From: Oscillospiraceae bacterium
GTDB lineage: Bacteria > Bacillota > Clostridia > Oscillospirales > Ruminococcaceae
DNA: 64,000 bases
Direction of reading: 5' to 3'
Assembly: GCA_017828975.1 (NCBI GenBank)
Contig: JAGAJN010000022.1
Span: forward strand, 53,554 to 117,553
Shown here: piece after piece, positions 7,831 to 16,098 of the stretch
Numbering within the stretch: the stretch's first letter is position 1
How the letters are laid out: the number at the start of each line of letters is the position of its first letter
Notes under the pieces: model-generated
What the model was told of the DNA's origin: nothing
The model's input: the letters and a program-made list of their open reading frames with translations, nothing else
Databases searched by the model: none
Program-made: the position numbers and the translations under genes

Positions 7831-8592
7831 TCACGTGTCGGAAACCGATTTTATCTTACTCGCCCCTATCTCCACCCAAGCAGGGCGAAATCCGCAGTTT
7901 AAAGCAATATTCCACGAGTGATAATTGGACAGGCTCGTGCCGTAAAAGGGAATGTCCCCACGGCGGATAATTTCATTTTTCAGCAGAGTGACAAGATACG
8001 TCCCCACACCCATCGAACGGTACTTCGGCATTACATCAATGCCTATCTGCTGCCAATGAGGAGCGTCCTCGGAGCAGCCCGCCATTCCCATAATCTCGCC
8101 GCCGTCATATGCGCAGACAACTATCCTGTCGGGACGGTGTGGGAGAAATTCTCCGCAGATGGCATTCGGAAAACGCTCATCTCCGTAAAACCCGAAAAAC
8201 TCTTCGTTGTAAAACCATTTTACATTATAATCCTTTTGCGGACTGACATCACTTTCAGGCAGAAACATATGATAGGTTGATGTGAGCGTGTATCCAAATC
8301 CATTCAGTTCTTTTTCAAGCATCAGAAGTTTTGGAATTTCAAAAAGTGCGTGACCGCTGCTGCTTTCCATAAACTCTCCGAGAAAACGATGAAGCTGTTC
8401 ATCTGCCGTGATGACAGCATTCTTTCCTGTTGTCACCATATGAAAAAAGTATTTTTCGGGGGAATAGACACGCCGTCCCTCCCTGATTTTGGAAACTGTC
8501 AGAACGTTCTCATTTTTCCGAAAATCATCGGGGGAACAGTTAAACTCAAGCGACAGCAGGTCAAGCAATCTGTCAAAATATTTGCTTTTCAT
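7831..8592 (-). CDS. GNAT family N-acetyltransferase
   Basis: A 253-residue protein. The C-terminal half is a GNAT domain with the acetyl-CoA binding motif A (IDVMPKYRSMGVGTYLV: R-x-x-G-x-G) at about residues 190-210, then the NxxSWNIALNCGFRP end. The N-terminal ~130 residues resemble the extra domain of single-copy clostridial GNAT proteins and have no catalytic motif that I recognise. It overlaps the upstream nucleotidyltransferase gene by four bases. The substrate is unknown. Confidence 0.85.
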   Translation of the reverse strand: MKSKYFDRLLDLLSLEFNCSPDDFRKNENVLTVSKIREGRRVYSPEKYFFHMVTTGKNAVITADEQLHRFLGEFMESSSGHALFEIPKLLMLEKELNGFGYTLTSTYHMFLPESDVSPQKDYNVKWFYNEEFFGFYGDERFPNAICGEFLPHRPDRIVVCAYDGGEIMGMAGCSEDAPHWQQIGIDVMPKYRSMGVGTYLVTLLKNEIIRRGDIPFYGTSLSNYHSWNIALNCGFRPAWVEIGASKIKSVSDT

Positions 8593-9371
8593 ATTTTCTC
8601 ACCTTCTGCCGCAATGACTTGCAGAAACGCCTTGTTAAGGGGTTCCCAGCTGTTGTCCTTAACTGTTTCCGTGCTGTTTATTATCTGCTCTATCTTCTCA
8701 AATTCCGCCTTGATATAGTCGTGAAGAATTTTTATCTTGTCACCCTTGCCCATCTCGGGAGTTTTCATTTTCACTTCGAGCAGTTTGTTTACAACGGGAA
8801 GCAGTTCATGTGGAAGTTCCGTCTTGCATAACTCGGAAAACAACATTGGCGGTGGAGTGCCTTTGTCTAATATCCATTCGCAGGCAAGTAAAGTTCGCAG
8901 TACATAAAAATATTTTTTCAGTTTTACCTTATCGCCGCTTAAATGCTTTCGATAGTCGGATTTTGCGGTGCTGAAATAATGGTAAAGCCCCTTTTTTACA
9001 TCAAAATAATCGTTAAGCAGCGATTTAAAACTGTCCCATTTATCGGACACACGGTAAATGATAGGGGAGTTGTTCCACTCAAAAACAGTGGGATTTGACT
9101 TGTACAGAAGCCGAAGTGTTTTCTGAATATCCCAACCGTTAATGTCGAAAACATCGTCCAGCTGCCATTCGATAACGTCCCGTGTTTTCTCAAGCTTCAG
9201 ATAGAAATCCTTTTTGCGGACATAGATAAACCGCACGTCATAGTCGCTGTCGGGGGACTCAAAGCCCCATGCACGGCTGCCCGATTCAACGCAGAGAAGT
9301 ATCTCCACATTCTCCTTTTCTTCAATTTCATCAAGCTTTTCCTGTATTTTTTGGTATATTATTTCGTCCAT
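8589..9371 (-). CDS. YcgL/COG3541-type nucleotidyltransferase domain protein
   Basis: A 260-residue protein with the minimal nucleotidyltransferase signature GSRAWGFESPDSDYDVRF at about residues 31-48 (GS then DxD), placing the metal-binding aspartates in the expected spot. The rest is helical, like predicted nucleotidyltransferases of the YcgL group. Some relatives are part of toxin-antitoxin or defence loci, but nothing here shows that. It begins the two-gene operon with the GNAT protein (ATGA overlap). Confidence 0.85.
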   Translation of the reverse strand: MDEIIYQKIQEKLDEIEEKENVEILLCVESGSRAWGFESPDSDYDVRFIYVRKKDFYLKLEKTRDVIEWQLDDVFDINGWDIQKTLRLLYKSNPTVFEWNNSPIIYRVSDKWDSFKSLLNDYFDVKKGLYHYFSTAKSDYRKHLSGDKVKLKKYFYVLRTLLACEWILDKGTPPPMLFSELCKTELPHELLPVVNKLLEVKMKTPEMGKGDKIKILHDYIKAEFEKIEQIINSTETVKDNSWEPLNKAFLQVIAAEGEKI

Positions 9372-9495
9372 TTATGACGCTCCTTTCCGTATATCAGAGT
9401 TTACAGCGCGTGAGGAAAAAGCTGCGGACCACAGCTATCCTGCGGGCGCGAAGAATGTAAGCTTTCGAAAACTACTAAGGTAAAATCTCCAAAAA

Positions 9496-9915
9496 TCACT
9501 TTCTGTTTTTGCGAAATTCCAGATAGCTTTCAAGAATAATAACGGCGGCTACGGCGTCCACAACAGCCTTGCGCTTTTTTCCCCTGACGTTGGTTTCGTT
9601 GAGTATCTGATGTGCCGAAACGGTGGTGCAGCGTTCGTCCCACATAACCACCTCAACGCCTGTTTTTTCTGAGATAAGCTTGCCGAAATCACGGCATTTT
9701 TCGGCACGGTCGCCCTCGGTGCCGTCCATATTTTTCGGCAGTCCCACAACGATAAGCTCGGGCTTCTCCGACTTGACATATCCCGCAATTTTTTCGGCGC
9801 AGCGGTCGGCATTGTACTCGTTGATGACGGTCAGGGGGGAGGCGAGAAACTCGGTTTTATCGCAGACGGCAAGCCCTGTTCTTGCGTCGCCGTAATCCAC
9901 AGACATAATTTTCAT
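9496..9915 (-). CDS. ruvX: RuvX/YqgF pre-16S rRNA processing nuclease
   Basis: A 139-residue RNase H-fold protein (YqgF). Visible motifs are MSVDYGDARTGLAVCD at the start (first catalytic Asp), VVGLPKNMDGTEGDRAEKC, WDERCTTVSAHQIL and RGKKRKAVVDAVAAVIIL with the last acidic residue. The family acts in maturation of the 5' end of 16S rRNA; older annotation calls it a Holliday junction resolvase. It is a single gene on the minus strand, divergent from the epimerase gene. Confidence 0.94.
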   Translation of the reverse strand: MKIMSVDYGDARTGLAVCDKTEFLASPLTVINEYNADRCAEKIAGYVKSEKPELIVVGLPKNMDGTEGDRAEKCRDFGKLISEKTGVEVVMWDERCTTVSAHQILNETNVRGKKRKAVVDAVAAVIILESYLEFRKNRK

Positions 9916-9931
9916 AGTATCGTCCTTTCTA

Positions 9932-9960
9932 TTGACAGTTTGCCGTATATATAGTATAAT
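9932..9960 (+). promoter_or_regulatory. Consensus promoter of the epimerase gene
   Basis: TTGACA (9932-9937), 17 bases, TATAAT (9955-9960): both hexamers are perfect. The start of transcription would fall near 9967, which rules out far-upstream starts for the next gene. Confidence 0.88.
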
Positions 9961-9995
9961 TATGATAAATTAATTTGCAAACGGAGGTAAATTTT

Positions 9996-10856
9996 ATGCT
10001 TTACACAATATCTTCCGACAAGCTCACAGCGCAGATCTCCGACTTCGGTGCGGAGCTTTCCTCGCTGAAAACTGCTGACGGCACAGAGCTGATCTGGCAG
10101 GCAGACCCCGAAATATGGAAGCGTCATGCGCCCCTGCTATTCCCGTTTATCTGCAACACCGAGTCGAAGAAATACACGGTAAACGGCTCGGAATATTCTT
10201 TGTCAAATCACGGGTTTGCCAGAGATACGGTTTTTGAGTGCGTTTCGGAAACCGACGGAAGCGTTCGCTTTGTTCTTAATTCAAACGATGAAACGCTGAA
10301 AAAATATCCTTACAAATTTGAGCTGACAGCAGATTACGCACTTTCGGGAAGCACTCTCACCACATCTGTAACGGTGAAAAATACCGATGACAAGGACATT
10401 TTCTTCTTCATCGGCGGACACCCCGCATTTAACTGTCCCATGACCGACGGCGAGGATTTCGAGGATTATTATGTGGAATATTCCGAAAATGAAACCATCA
10501 CCCAGCCTGTACCGGACGGTGAGCGAACCATTCTTGACAACGGCAGACAGGTGCCGCTTACACACGAGCTTTTTGCTCGCGACGTGTTTATGAAGGACAA
10601 GCCAAACTCGTCCTCCATTTCGCTGAAAAGCAAAAAGTCCGCAAGAATGATTCGTCTGGACTATGACAACAGCGGCTGTATCGCCGTTTGGTCGCCTGCA
10701 CGAAATGATGCAAATTTCGTTTGCTTAGAGCCTTGGAGCTCCGTTCCCGTTTATTGTGACAAGGTTGATGAGCTGACCGAAATGCCCCACGCAAAGAAGC
10801 TTGCGGCAGGAGAAAGCTATGTATTCTCCTACAAAATTTCCTTGTTGACCGAGTAA
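9996..10856 (+). CDS. Aldose 1-epimerase family protein, LacX type
   Basis: A 286-residue galactose-mutarotase-fold protein, predicted to interconvert alpha and beta anomers of a hexose or hexose-6-phosphate. It has the LacX-like features NHGFARD at about residue 70 and GGHPAFNCP at about 140, with the catalytic histidine in the latter. The ATG at 9996 is used because GGAGG lies 8-9 bases before it; a TTG at 9975 in frame has no ribosome site. Its 3' end overlaps the convergent gene by 28 bases. Confidence 0.88.
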   Translation: MLYTISSDKLTAQISDFGAELSSLKTADGTELIWQADPEIWKRHAPLLFPFICNTESKKYTVNGSEYSLSNHGFARDTVFECVSETDGSVRFVLNSNDETLKKYPYKFELTADYALSGSTLTTSVTVKNTDDKDIFFFIGGHPAFNCPMTDGEDFEDYYVEYSENETITQPVPDGERTILDNGRQVPLTHELFARDVFMKDKPNSSSISLKSKKSARMIRLDYDNSGCIAVWSPARNDANFVCLEPWSSVPVYCDKVDELTEMPHAKKLAAGESYVFSYKISLLTE

Positions 10857-11581
10857 AGATTTCGTCTGTTCCTTGCGCCGACCTTTTCCGTGACATTCAG
10901 GCTTGTGAGAATGTTCAGGGTAAGCCGTGCAAGGTGCAGATTTATTTTTGCCGCCGCTGCAAGATCATTTGCGGTAAACTCGTATGAACGCAGCTCATTC
11001 GGGACAAAATATAGGTAATCGGCGGGACGCTTTATGATAAGCTCGTCAACCGGCTCGGTGGGATATTTATCGTATCTCACATAGTCCTTCCGTGAACGGC
11101 GGGGCTTTTTCACGTCCCCCGTAATGCGGTATTCCTCCGCTTCCAGCATAACGATATGCAGCGTAAGATCTTCCTCGGAAAGGCGGTTTTTTATCTTGTA
11201 AAGCTCGGGGAAAACATCGTAAAAGCTTTCCTTTTTCGGAGATGTTCTTCGGGAGATGACCGTTCCGTTTTCGTCCAGCTTGATTATCTTCAGCTTACTG
11301 TAAACGGGGTGAACAATGGTCACGGGGGCGGCTGTCAGGAACACGTCCAGCTTTTTCCGCAGTTTGTCAAAGCCCTTTGTCTGTATTTCAATAATGCCGT
11401 TTTCTCCCGCAATATCCGCAACAAATCCGCCGATCTTCTGCTCCTGGCTGTCGGTAAACGGTTCAAAATAGTTTTTCAGGACAGCGTGAACGGTTTTCTC
11501 TCCAAGAGTTCCGACGCCGCTTTTAAGCTGTTCGCCGTCCGACACTTTTTTTAAGGCTTCGCTGAAACGAATTTTATCCAT
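10829..11581 (-). CDS. Predicted PD-(D/E)XK nuclease-like protein with winged helix
   Basis: A 250-residue protein without a gene name that I know. Residues about 20-70 show GTLGEKTVHAVLKNYF, then VADIAGENGIIEIQTK: an aspartate followed about nine residues later by E-x-x-K, the layout of PD-(D/E)XK nucleases. The C-terminal ~60 residues (FTANDLAAAAKINLHLARLTLNIL) look like a winged helix-turn-helix. Together these suggest a DNA- or RNA-acting protein. It overlaps the epimerase gene tail-to-tail. Alternatives are an inactive nuclease fold or a regulator. Confidence 0.55.
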   Translation of the reverse strand: MDKIRFSEALKKVSDGEQLKSGVGTLGEKTVHAVLKNYFEPFTDSQEQKIGGFVADIAGENGIIEIQTKGFDKLRKKLDVFLTAAPVTIVHPVYSKLKIIKLDENGTVISRRTSPKKESFYDVFPELYKIKNRLSEEDLTLHIVMLEAEEYRITGDVKKPRRSRKDYVRYDKYPTEPVDELIIKRPADYLYFVPNELRSYEFTANDLAAAAKINLHLARLTLNILTSLNVTEKVGARNRRNLYSVNKEIL

Positions 11582-11601
11582 CCGGTAATTCCTCCGAAAA
11601 T

Positions 11602-11635
11602 AACAAAAGCCGCCCGATTCTTAGAAAAGGGCGGC
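11602..11635 (-). terminator. Terminator after the lysine-rich-tail gene
   Basis: GCCGCCC (11609-11615) pairs with GGGCGGC (11629-11635); on the minus strand TTTTGTTATTTT follows. It terminates the gene that ends at 11659. Confidence 0.8.
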
Positions 11636-11658
11636 GGGTTTTGCAGATAGCTGAAAAA

Positions 11659-12279
11659 TTACTTTCTCTTCTGTCTGGTTCTGGGCTTAGCAGCCTTCTT
11701 AGCGGGAGCCTCAGTCTTAACTTCAGTCTTAGGAGCCTCGGTCTTGGGAGCTTCAGCCTTTAATTCCTCAGCCTTGGAAGCTGCGGGCTTTTCCTCAGCC
11801 TTCTTTGCAGTGGGCTTCTCCTCAGCCTTCTTTGCAGCAGGCTTCTCTTCGGTCTTCTTTGCAGCAGGTTTTTCCTCCGCTTTCTTAGAAGACTTCTTAG
11901 CAGCGGGCTTCTCAGTCTTTACCTCTGCTGCCTTAACTGCGGGAACTGCACTTGAGATGAGCTTCTGAACCAGCTCTGCGCCCTCAAGGCTGCCCTCACA
12001 AGTGATCTTGCCCTTTTCGATAGCGGAAGGGATAGTAGTCTTGCCGCTGATAACGCTGTTCAGAACTGTTGCTGTAAGCTTGAGTTCGCAGAGTCTGTCA
12101 TCGTAAGCGTAAGGCTCAACTCTGAACTGACCGTCTGTTACTGCAATGAAAAACTTACCGTCGTTCTTTCCATCCTCGATGTTTACAGTAACACCAAAAT
12201 TAGCATAACCGCTTGCGTCAACTGTTGCATCTGCGAAATATGCTTTCTGTACCTTTTTAACTGTTGACTCAAAAGACAT
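11659..12279 (-). CDS. SCP2-like domain protein with histone H1-like Lys/Ala/Pro tail
   Basis: A 206-residue protein in two parts. Residues 1-115 resemble a small SCP2/sterol-carrier-like domain (DGKFFIAVTDGQFRVEPYAYDDRLCELKLTATV in part, then ISGKTTIPSAIEKGKITCEG). Residues 120-206 are a low-complexity basic tail built from repeats of EEKPAAKKA and PKTEAPKTE, ending RTRQKRK, like histone H1 or AlgP tails that bind nucleic acid. No signal peptide is present, so it should be cytoplasmic. Function unknown; a nucleoid- or polyphosphate-binding role is only a guess from the tail. Confidence 0.6.
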   Translation of the reverse strand: MSFESTVKKVQKAYFADATVDASGYANFGVTVNIEDGKNDGKFFIAVTDGQFRVEPYAYDDRLCELKLTATVLNSVISGKTTIPSAIEKGKITCEGSLEGAELVQKLISSAVPAVKAAEVKTEKPAAKKSSKKAEEKPAAKKTEEKPAAKKAEEKPTAKKAEEKPAASKAEELKAEAPKTEAPKTEVKTEAPAKKAAKPRTRQKRK

Positions 12280-12359
12280 TGAAAATTCCGCCTTTCATTA
12301 ATTCAAAATAATCTGACTCAAAATCAATGGAAAATTTCCATGATTTAATTTACAAAATG

Positions 12360-12388
12360 ATTATATCACATTCTAAAATAAAAAACAA
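12360..12388 (-). promoter_or_regulatory. Promoter of the lysine-rich-tail gene
   Basis: On the minus strand, TTGTTT (12388-12383), 17 bases, TATAAT (12365-12360). Confidence 0.6.
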
Positions 12389-12460
12389 GTATTTTTTTCA
12401 TAAAAAACGTCAATTGCAATTTTTTTTATAATAGTGTACAATATATGCGAGGTGAAAAGT

Positions 12461-13324
12461 GTGATAAAAGTACCTTTTAAACATATTTTTGCGGTAATTT
12501 CGGCGGTTTCTGCGGGTGCATTTTTTTATTTTGAGCAAAATTCCATCGAAATTTCACGCTTTGAGGTGTACAGCAAAAATCTTCCGAAGGCGGCAAGCGG
12601 GCTGAAAATAGTTCAGCTTTCCGACCTGCATAACAAGAAATTCGGCAAAGAAAACTGCCGACTTATTTCCGAGATAAACAAGCTTTCGCCCGATATAATT
12701 TTGCTTACGGGAGATATGGTGAGCCATAAAATTCCCGACCTTGACGGTTATATATCCTTTGTAAAAAAGCTCTGCAAAGGTTATCCCGTTTACTATGTGA
12801 ACGGCAATCACGAGTGCTCGGATATGTCCCCGGAGCAGAAGCAAAAGCTTGACAGTGAGCTTAAATATGCGGGCGCTGTCTGCGTTGACAACAGTACCGC
12901 TGTGCTTGAATTCCGAGGGGAAAGGATAAACATCTGCGGGCTGTGTTATGATGCTTGCTTTTACCGAGGAGTGCGGCAGTTCAGGTACGGCTGGAAAACC
13001 TTTAACATCGGCGAAATGAACAGGCTGCTGCCCGAGAAATCTGCGGATAATTTCACGATACTTCTCGCTCATAATCCGCTGGATTTTGACACCTATGCGG
13101 AATGGGGGGCGGATATTTCCTTCGGCGGACATGTTCACGGAGGGCTTATCAGGCTGCCGAAAATCGGCGGTATTCTCAGCCCCGAACGCAGACTGTTTCC
13201 CAAATACAAGGAGGGCGTTTACGAGATAGACGGTCGCTTCCTTGCGGTCAGCAGGGGGCTTGGTGAGATACGTCTTTTCAACCGTCCCGAGATAGTTTGC
13301 GTCAGCCTTTTTTCGGAAAAATAA
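12461..13324 (+). CDS. Membrane-anchored metallophosphoesterase
   Basis: A 287-residue calcineurin-like phosphoesterase of the YkuE/YaeI type, with one N-terminal membrane anchor (IFAVISAVSAGAFFYF). The metal-binding motifs are complete and in order: QLSDLHN, LLTGDMV, NGNHE, LLAHNP and GGHVHGG. Relatives act on lipid or nucleotide phosphates at the membrane; the substrate here is unknown. The GTG at 12461 is chosen because GAGGTG lies 6 bases upstream; an earlier GTG at 12434 lacks one. The sirtuin gene follows after 22 bases, suggesting one transcript. Confidence 0.9.
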   Translation: MIKVPFKHIFAVISAVSAGAFFYFEQNSIEISRFEVYSKNLPKAASGLKIVQLSDLHNKKFGKENCRLISEINKLSPDIILLTGDMVSHKIPDLDGYISFVKKLCKGYPVYYVNGNHECSDMSPEQKQKLDSELKYAGAVCVDNSTAVLEFRGERINICGLCYDACFYRGVRQFRYGWKTFNIGEMNRLLPEKSADNFTILLAHNPLDFDTYAEWGADISFGGHVHGGLIRLPKIGGILSPERRLFPKYKEGVYEIDGRFLAVSRGLGEIRLFNRPEIVCVSLFSEK

Positions 13325-13346
13325 TTTTTAATAAGGAGTGTTTGCA

Positions 13347-14090
13347 ATGGGAAATTTGTCATTTGACGAAGAAAAAATTCAGCTGAAAAAGCTTATCGCA
13401 GAACATTCGAGAATAGTGTTTTTCGGAGGTGCGGGAGTGTCCACGGAAAGCGGAATTCCCGACTTTCGCAGCGTTGACGGGCTTTATAATCAAAAGTATG
13501 ATTATCCGCCCGAAACTATTCTTTCTCACAGCTTTTTCAAAGGCAAAATGTCCGAATTTTACCGATTCTACAAGGATAAAATGCTTTGCCTTGACGCTAA
13601 GCCCAACAGCGCACATTATGCTCTGGCAAGCCTTGAAAAGTCGGGAAAGCTGTCCTCGGTAATTACGCAGAATATTGACGGACTGCATCAGCTGGCGGGC
13701 AGCAAAAACGTTGTTGAGCTGCATGGTTCGGTGCTGAGAAATTACTGTATGTCCTGCGGGAAATCTTATTCTGCGGAGTACATACTGAATTCCGACGGTA
13801 TTCCAAAATGCGAGTGCGGCGGCAATATCAAGCCCGATGTGGTGCTTTATGAGGAACAGCTTGATTCCCGTGCTATTGAAGCGGCGATAATGGAAATTTC
13901 CGCTGCGGATATGCTTATGGTCGGCGGAACGTCCCTTGCGGTTTATCCTGCTGCGGGAATGATAAGATATTTCAAAGGAAAAACTCTCGTGCTTATAAAC
14001 AAGAGCGAAACGCAGTATGACGGTTCGGCGGACTATGTTTTCAGAAGCTCCATAGGCAAGCTTCTGGGTGCGGCTGTTCTGGAAGAATGA
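13347..14090 (+). CDS. cobB: Sirtuin NAD-dependent protein deacylase
   Basis: A 247-residue SIR2 family enzyme that removes acetyl or longer acyl groups from lysines using NAD. It has GAGVSTESGIPDFRS for NAD binding, TQNIDGLHQ with the following catalytic His in LHGS, and four zinc ligands (CMSC then CEC). ATG 13347 is preferred since AAGGAG ends 8 bases before it; the in-frame GTG at 13338 overlaps that site. It is probably transcribed with the phosphoesterase gene. Confidence 0.95.
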   Translation: MGNLSFDEEKIQLKKLIAEHSRIVFFGGAGVSTESGIPDFRSVDGLYNQKYDYPPETILSHSFFKGKMSEFYRFYKDKMLCLDAKPNSAHYALASLEKSGKLSSVITQNIDGLHQLAGSKNVVELHGSVLRNYCMSCGKSYSAEYILNSDGIPKCECGGNIKPDVVLYEEQLDSRAIEAAIMEISAADMLMVGGTSLAVYPAAGMIRYFKGKTLVLINKSETQYDGSADYVFRSSIGKLLGAAVLEE

Positions 14091-14132
14091 CAAAATCCGA
14101 CGAACTGCATATACTGTTTTAGGGACGGTTTT

Positions 14133-14163
14133 CGGACTGTCCCAACGCCTGTCCGATTTTTTT
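14133..14163 (+). terminator. Terminator after the sirtuin gene, with a competing hairpin
   Basis: CGGAC (14133-14137) pairs with GTCCG (14151-14155) followed by A and eight T. An overlapping hairpin (GGGAC near 14122 with GTCCC near 14139) would use part of the same sequence, so the two are mutually exclusive, as in attenuators. No ligand or leader peptide is evident. Confidence 0.55.
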
Positions 14164-14252
14164 GTCCCGAATGATTATTTCAGAATTTACAGGCAATAAT
14201 ACAAGTAGAATTTGCGAAACAAATTCAAAAAATTCGGATTGGAGTGCTTAAA

Positions 14253-14606
14253 GTGTCTGTAAAAAGAGGAGAGATATACTATGCCGACCTGAGCCCCGTT
14301 GTAGGCTCGGAGCAGGGAGGGATAAGACCTGTGCTTATTGTTCAGAATGACGTGGGAAACAAGCACAGTCCAACGGTCATAGCGGCTGCCATAACCAGCC
14401 AGAAGGAAAAGGCAAAGCTTCCCACGCATATTTCTCTGAACGCGTCCTCCTGCGGACTTGCAAAGGACAGCATCGTGCTTCTTGAGCAGATAAGGACCAT
14501 AGATAAAAAACGTCTTAAAGAACGTATGGGAGAGCTTGATACGCCCTCCATGAACAGGGTGGATAATGCGCTTTCCATCAGCTTCGGTCTTGGCGGCGTT
14601 ACATAA
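14253..14606 (+). CDS. mazF: MazF/EndoA-type endoribonuclease toxin
   Basis: A 117-residue PemK/MazF family mRNA interferase that cuts single-stranded RNA at a short motif. Family features are [29 protein letters not shown], which contains the catalytic Arg and the GxRP turn, and the later [15 protein letters not shown] 14253 is chosen from GGAGTG at 14241-14246; GTG 14244 is too close to it. No antitoxin (MazE) gene fits in the 162 bases upstream, and none follows. The cognate antitoxin must be elsewhere, or this is a chromosomal EndoA ortholog separated from its partner. Confidence 0.9.
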   Translation: MSVKRGEIYYADLSPVVGSEQGGIRPVLIVQNDVGNKHSPTVIAAAITSQKEKAKLPTHISLNASSCGLAKDSIVLLEQIRTIDKKRLKERMGELDTPSMNRVDNALSISFGLGGVT

Positions 14607-14623
14607 AAACGCCCCGAGATAAA

Positions 14624-14669
14624 AGAGCCGTACAGCGGAAAATTCTCCGTTGTACGGCTCTGATTTTTT
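14624..14669. terminator. Bidirectional terminator between mazF and the flavin reductase gene
   Basis: A long stem, AGAGCCGTACA... with ...TGTACGGCTCT (14624-14661), is followed by six T on the plus strand and by TTTTATCT on the minus strand. It serves the two convergent genes. Confidence 0.9.
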
Positions 14670-14681
14670 GTTTGGAAAAAC

Positions 14682-15188
14682 TTATTCGTTGGAATATGCC
14701 GCGAAAATTTCGCCCGTAAATGCAACGTGGGGAGCATCTCCTCCCGTGTACCAGTGCATTTCCGATTCTGCAAGACCGGAAAGGTCCATGGGCTGTGTGT
14801 AAAGCTTTTTGCAGACGAAAACCAGCTCAGCCTCTGCAAAGGTAAATTCGCCGCAGGGGAGCTTCACGGGAGTAAGCCCCGACTCCTTAACCTTGTCGCA
14901 GTCATGACCCGATGCCTTGCCGCAGAATGCCATTTTTTCACGGTATTTTTCGGGCAGGAAGGAGATAACAAAGTTCTCGTTTTCCGACACATTTTCAAAG
15001 GTTTTTCTCGAGGGACGGATAACGGTGGTGAACACGTTTTTGTGGAACATAACGCCCATTCCGCCCCATGCGGCGGTCATCATATTCAGCGTTTTTTCAT
15101 CTCCCGCAGAAACTAAAAACCACTGCTTTCCCACCTTTTCAAACGGGTTAATGGACAGTTCGTTTACATTGATTTCTTTGAATGACAT
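14682..15188 (-). CDS. Flavin reductase family protein
   Basis: A 168-residue FMN-binding split-barrel protein of the flavin reductase-like group. Features are NPFEKVGKQWFLVSAGDE, the TAAWGGMGVMFHKN stretch and RPSRKTFENV, which correspond to FMN phosphate and isoalloxazine contacts in the family. It probably reduces flavin with NAD(P)H or acts as a flavoredoxin-like electron carrier. The start has AAAGGAGA 8 bases upstream. It is 20 bases after the membrane protein gene at 15209 and may share its transcript. Confidence 0.88.
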   Translation of the reverse strand: MSFKEINVNELSINPFEKVGKQWFLVSAGDEKTLNMMTAAWGGMGVMFHKNVFTTVIRPSRKTFENVSENENFVISFLPEKYREKMAFCGKASGHDCDKVKESGLTPVKLPCGEFTFAEAELVFVCKKLYTQPMDLSGLAESEMHWYTGGDAPHVAFTGEIFAAYSNE

Positions 15189-15208
15189 ATAAGATCTCTC
15201 CTTTAAAA

Positions 15209-16060
15209 TTAATGCTTTTTCTTTTGTTTTTTCTGATTTTTATTGGGACTGTGAAGCCCTGCCAGAGTCTTTCTCTGCACCTCCGATGCAATTTCATTCA
15301 GCTGATGCAGCCCCTTGTATCGCTCCAGAAATTTCAAAAACGGACGGCTGCTTTCGTACATATCCAGCTGTAACATGGACTTCATCAGGCAGAGGTCGGA
15401 AAACAGCGTATCCGATTTGCTTTCCAGCTCCATCAGCTTTATGAATATGGTAACGGCGTTTTCGTACCGTTCTCGGGCATATTCGCGCATACCAAGGCTT
15501 CTTTTCATAAGTGCCCCCGGGTCGGAGATTATCAGCTTTTCATGCTCGGTATACAGGTCGGTGACCTCATCATATTTTTCGAGAAAAAAGCAGACTGCGA
15601 TAAGATTGTTTATGTATTTGCTGCGCATGGGCTTTCGCAGAAGGGGCATTTTTATGCTTTTCAAACGCTCATATGCTTCGTCAAGTTCGCCTCGGAAAAG
15701 CTGCGCAAAGCCAAGCATTGCCTTATATCCTTCGGCGTCACGCAGGCGCATACGGCGTTCGGCTTTGGCTATCTCGGCTTTCATTCCGTCCATATATTCG
15801 TCGGTGTAGCCGTCCTTCCTAAGCTTTTCCATCAGCTTGATGAAGGTGTTGTTTTTCAGGGACAGCTTCATCATCAGAAATGAAATTCCGATGATAACAA
15901 AGCATATCCCGATAAGTATGGGCAGCTTTAAATGCCACCTGAATATGATATTCATCAGCAGGAAAGCTGCAATAAACGGCGCCGCCGATGACCCGCTCAT
16001 AAACAACATTCTCCGCTGAACGGCAGTAAGCCGCTTGTTGTTTTTCTTATTATCTGTCAT
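15209..16060 (-). CDS. Membrane protein with TPR-like helical repeats
   Basis: A 283-residue protein with two adjacent membrane helices (about residues 25-42 and 48-68). A cytoplasmic, highly charged region of paired helices follows that looks like tetratricopeptide repeats (AMLGFAQLFRGELDEAYERL, YINNLIAVCFFLEKYDEVTDLY, ARERYENAVTIFIKLMEL). The C-terminus is a Lys/Gln-rich tail. I do not recognise a family with known function; a membrane-tethered scaffold is a reasonable guess. It is downstream of a small membrane protein gene in the same direction. Confidence 0.7.
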   Translation of the reverse strand: MTDNKKNNKRLTAVQRRMLFMSGSSAAPFIAAFLLMNIIFRWHLKLPILIGICFVIIGISFLMMKLSLKNNTFIKLMEKLRKDGYTDEYMDGMKAEIAKAERRMRLRDAEGYKAMLGFAQLFRGELDEAYERLKSIKMPLLRKPMRSKYINNLIAVCFFLEKYDEVTDLYTEHEKLIISDPGALMKRSLGMREYARERYENAVTIFIKLMELESKSDTLFSDLCLMKSMLQLDMYESSRPFLKFLERYKGLHQLNEIASEVQRKTLAGLHSPNKNQKKQKKKH

Positions 16061-16098
16061 TTGAAATTGATTTTCCTCTCGCAGATGCTCCGAAAAAA

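Noticed and set aside
13359-14093. Long open frame antisense to the sirtuin gene
   Set aside because: It is a shadow of the sirtuin gene, without ribosome site or known motif.
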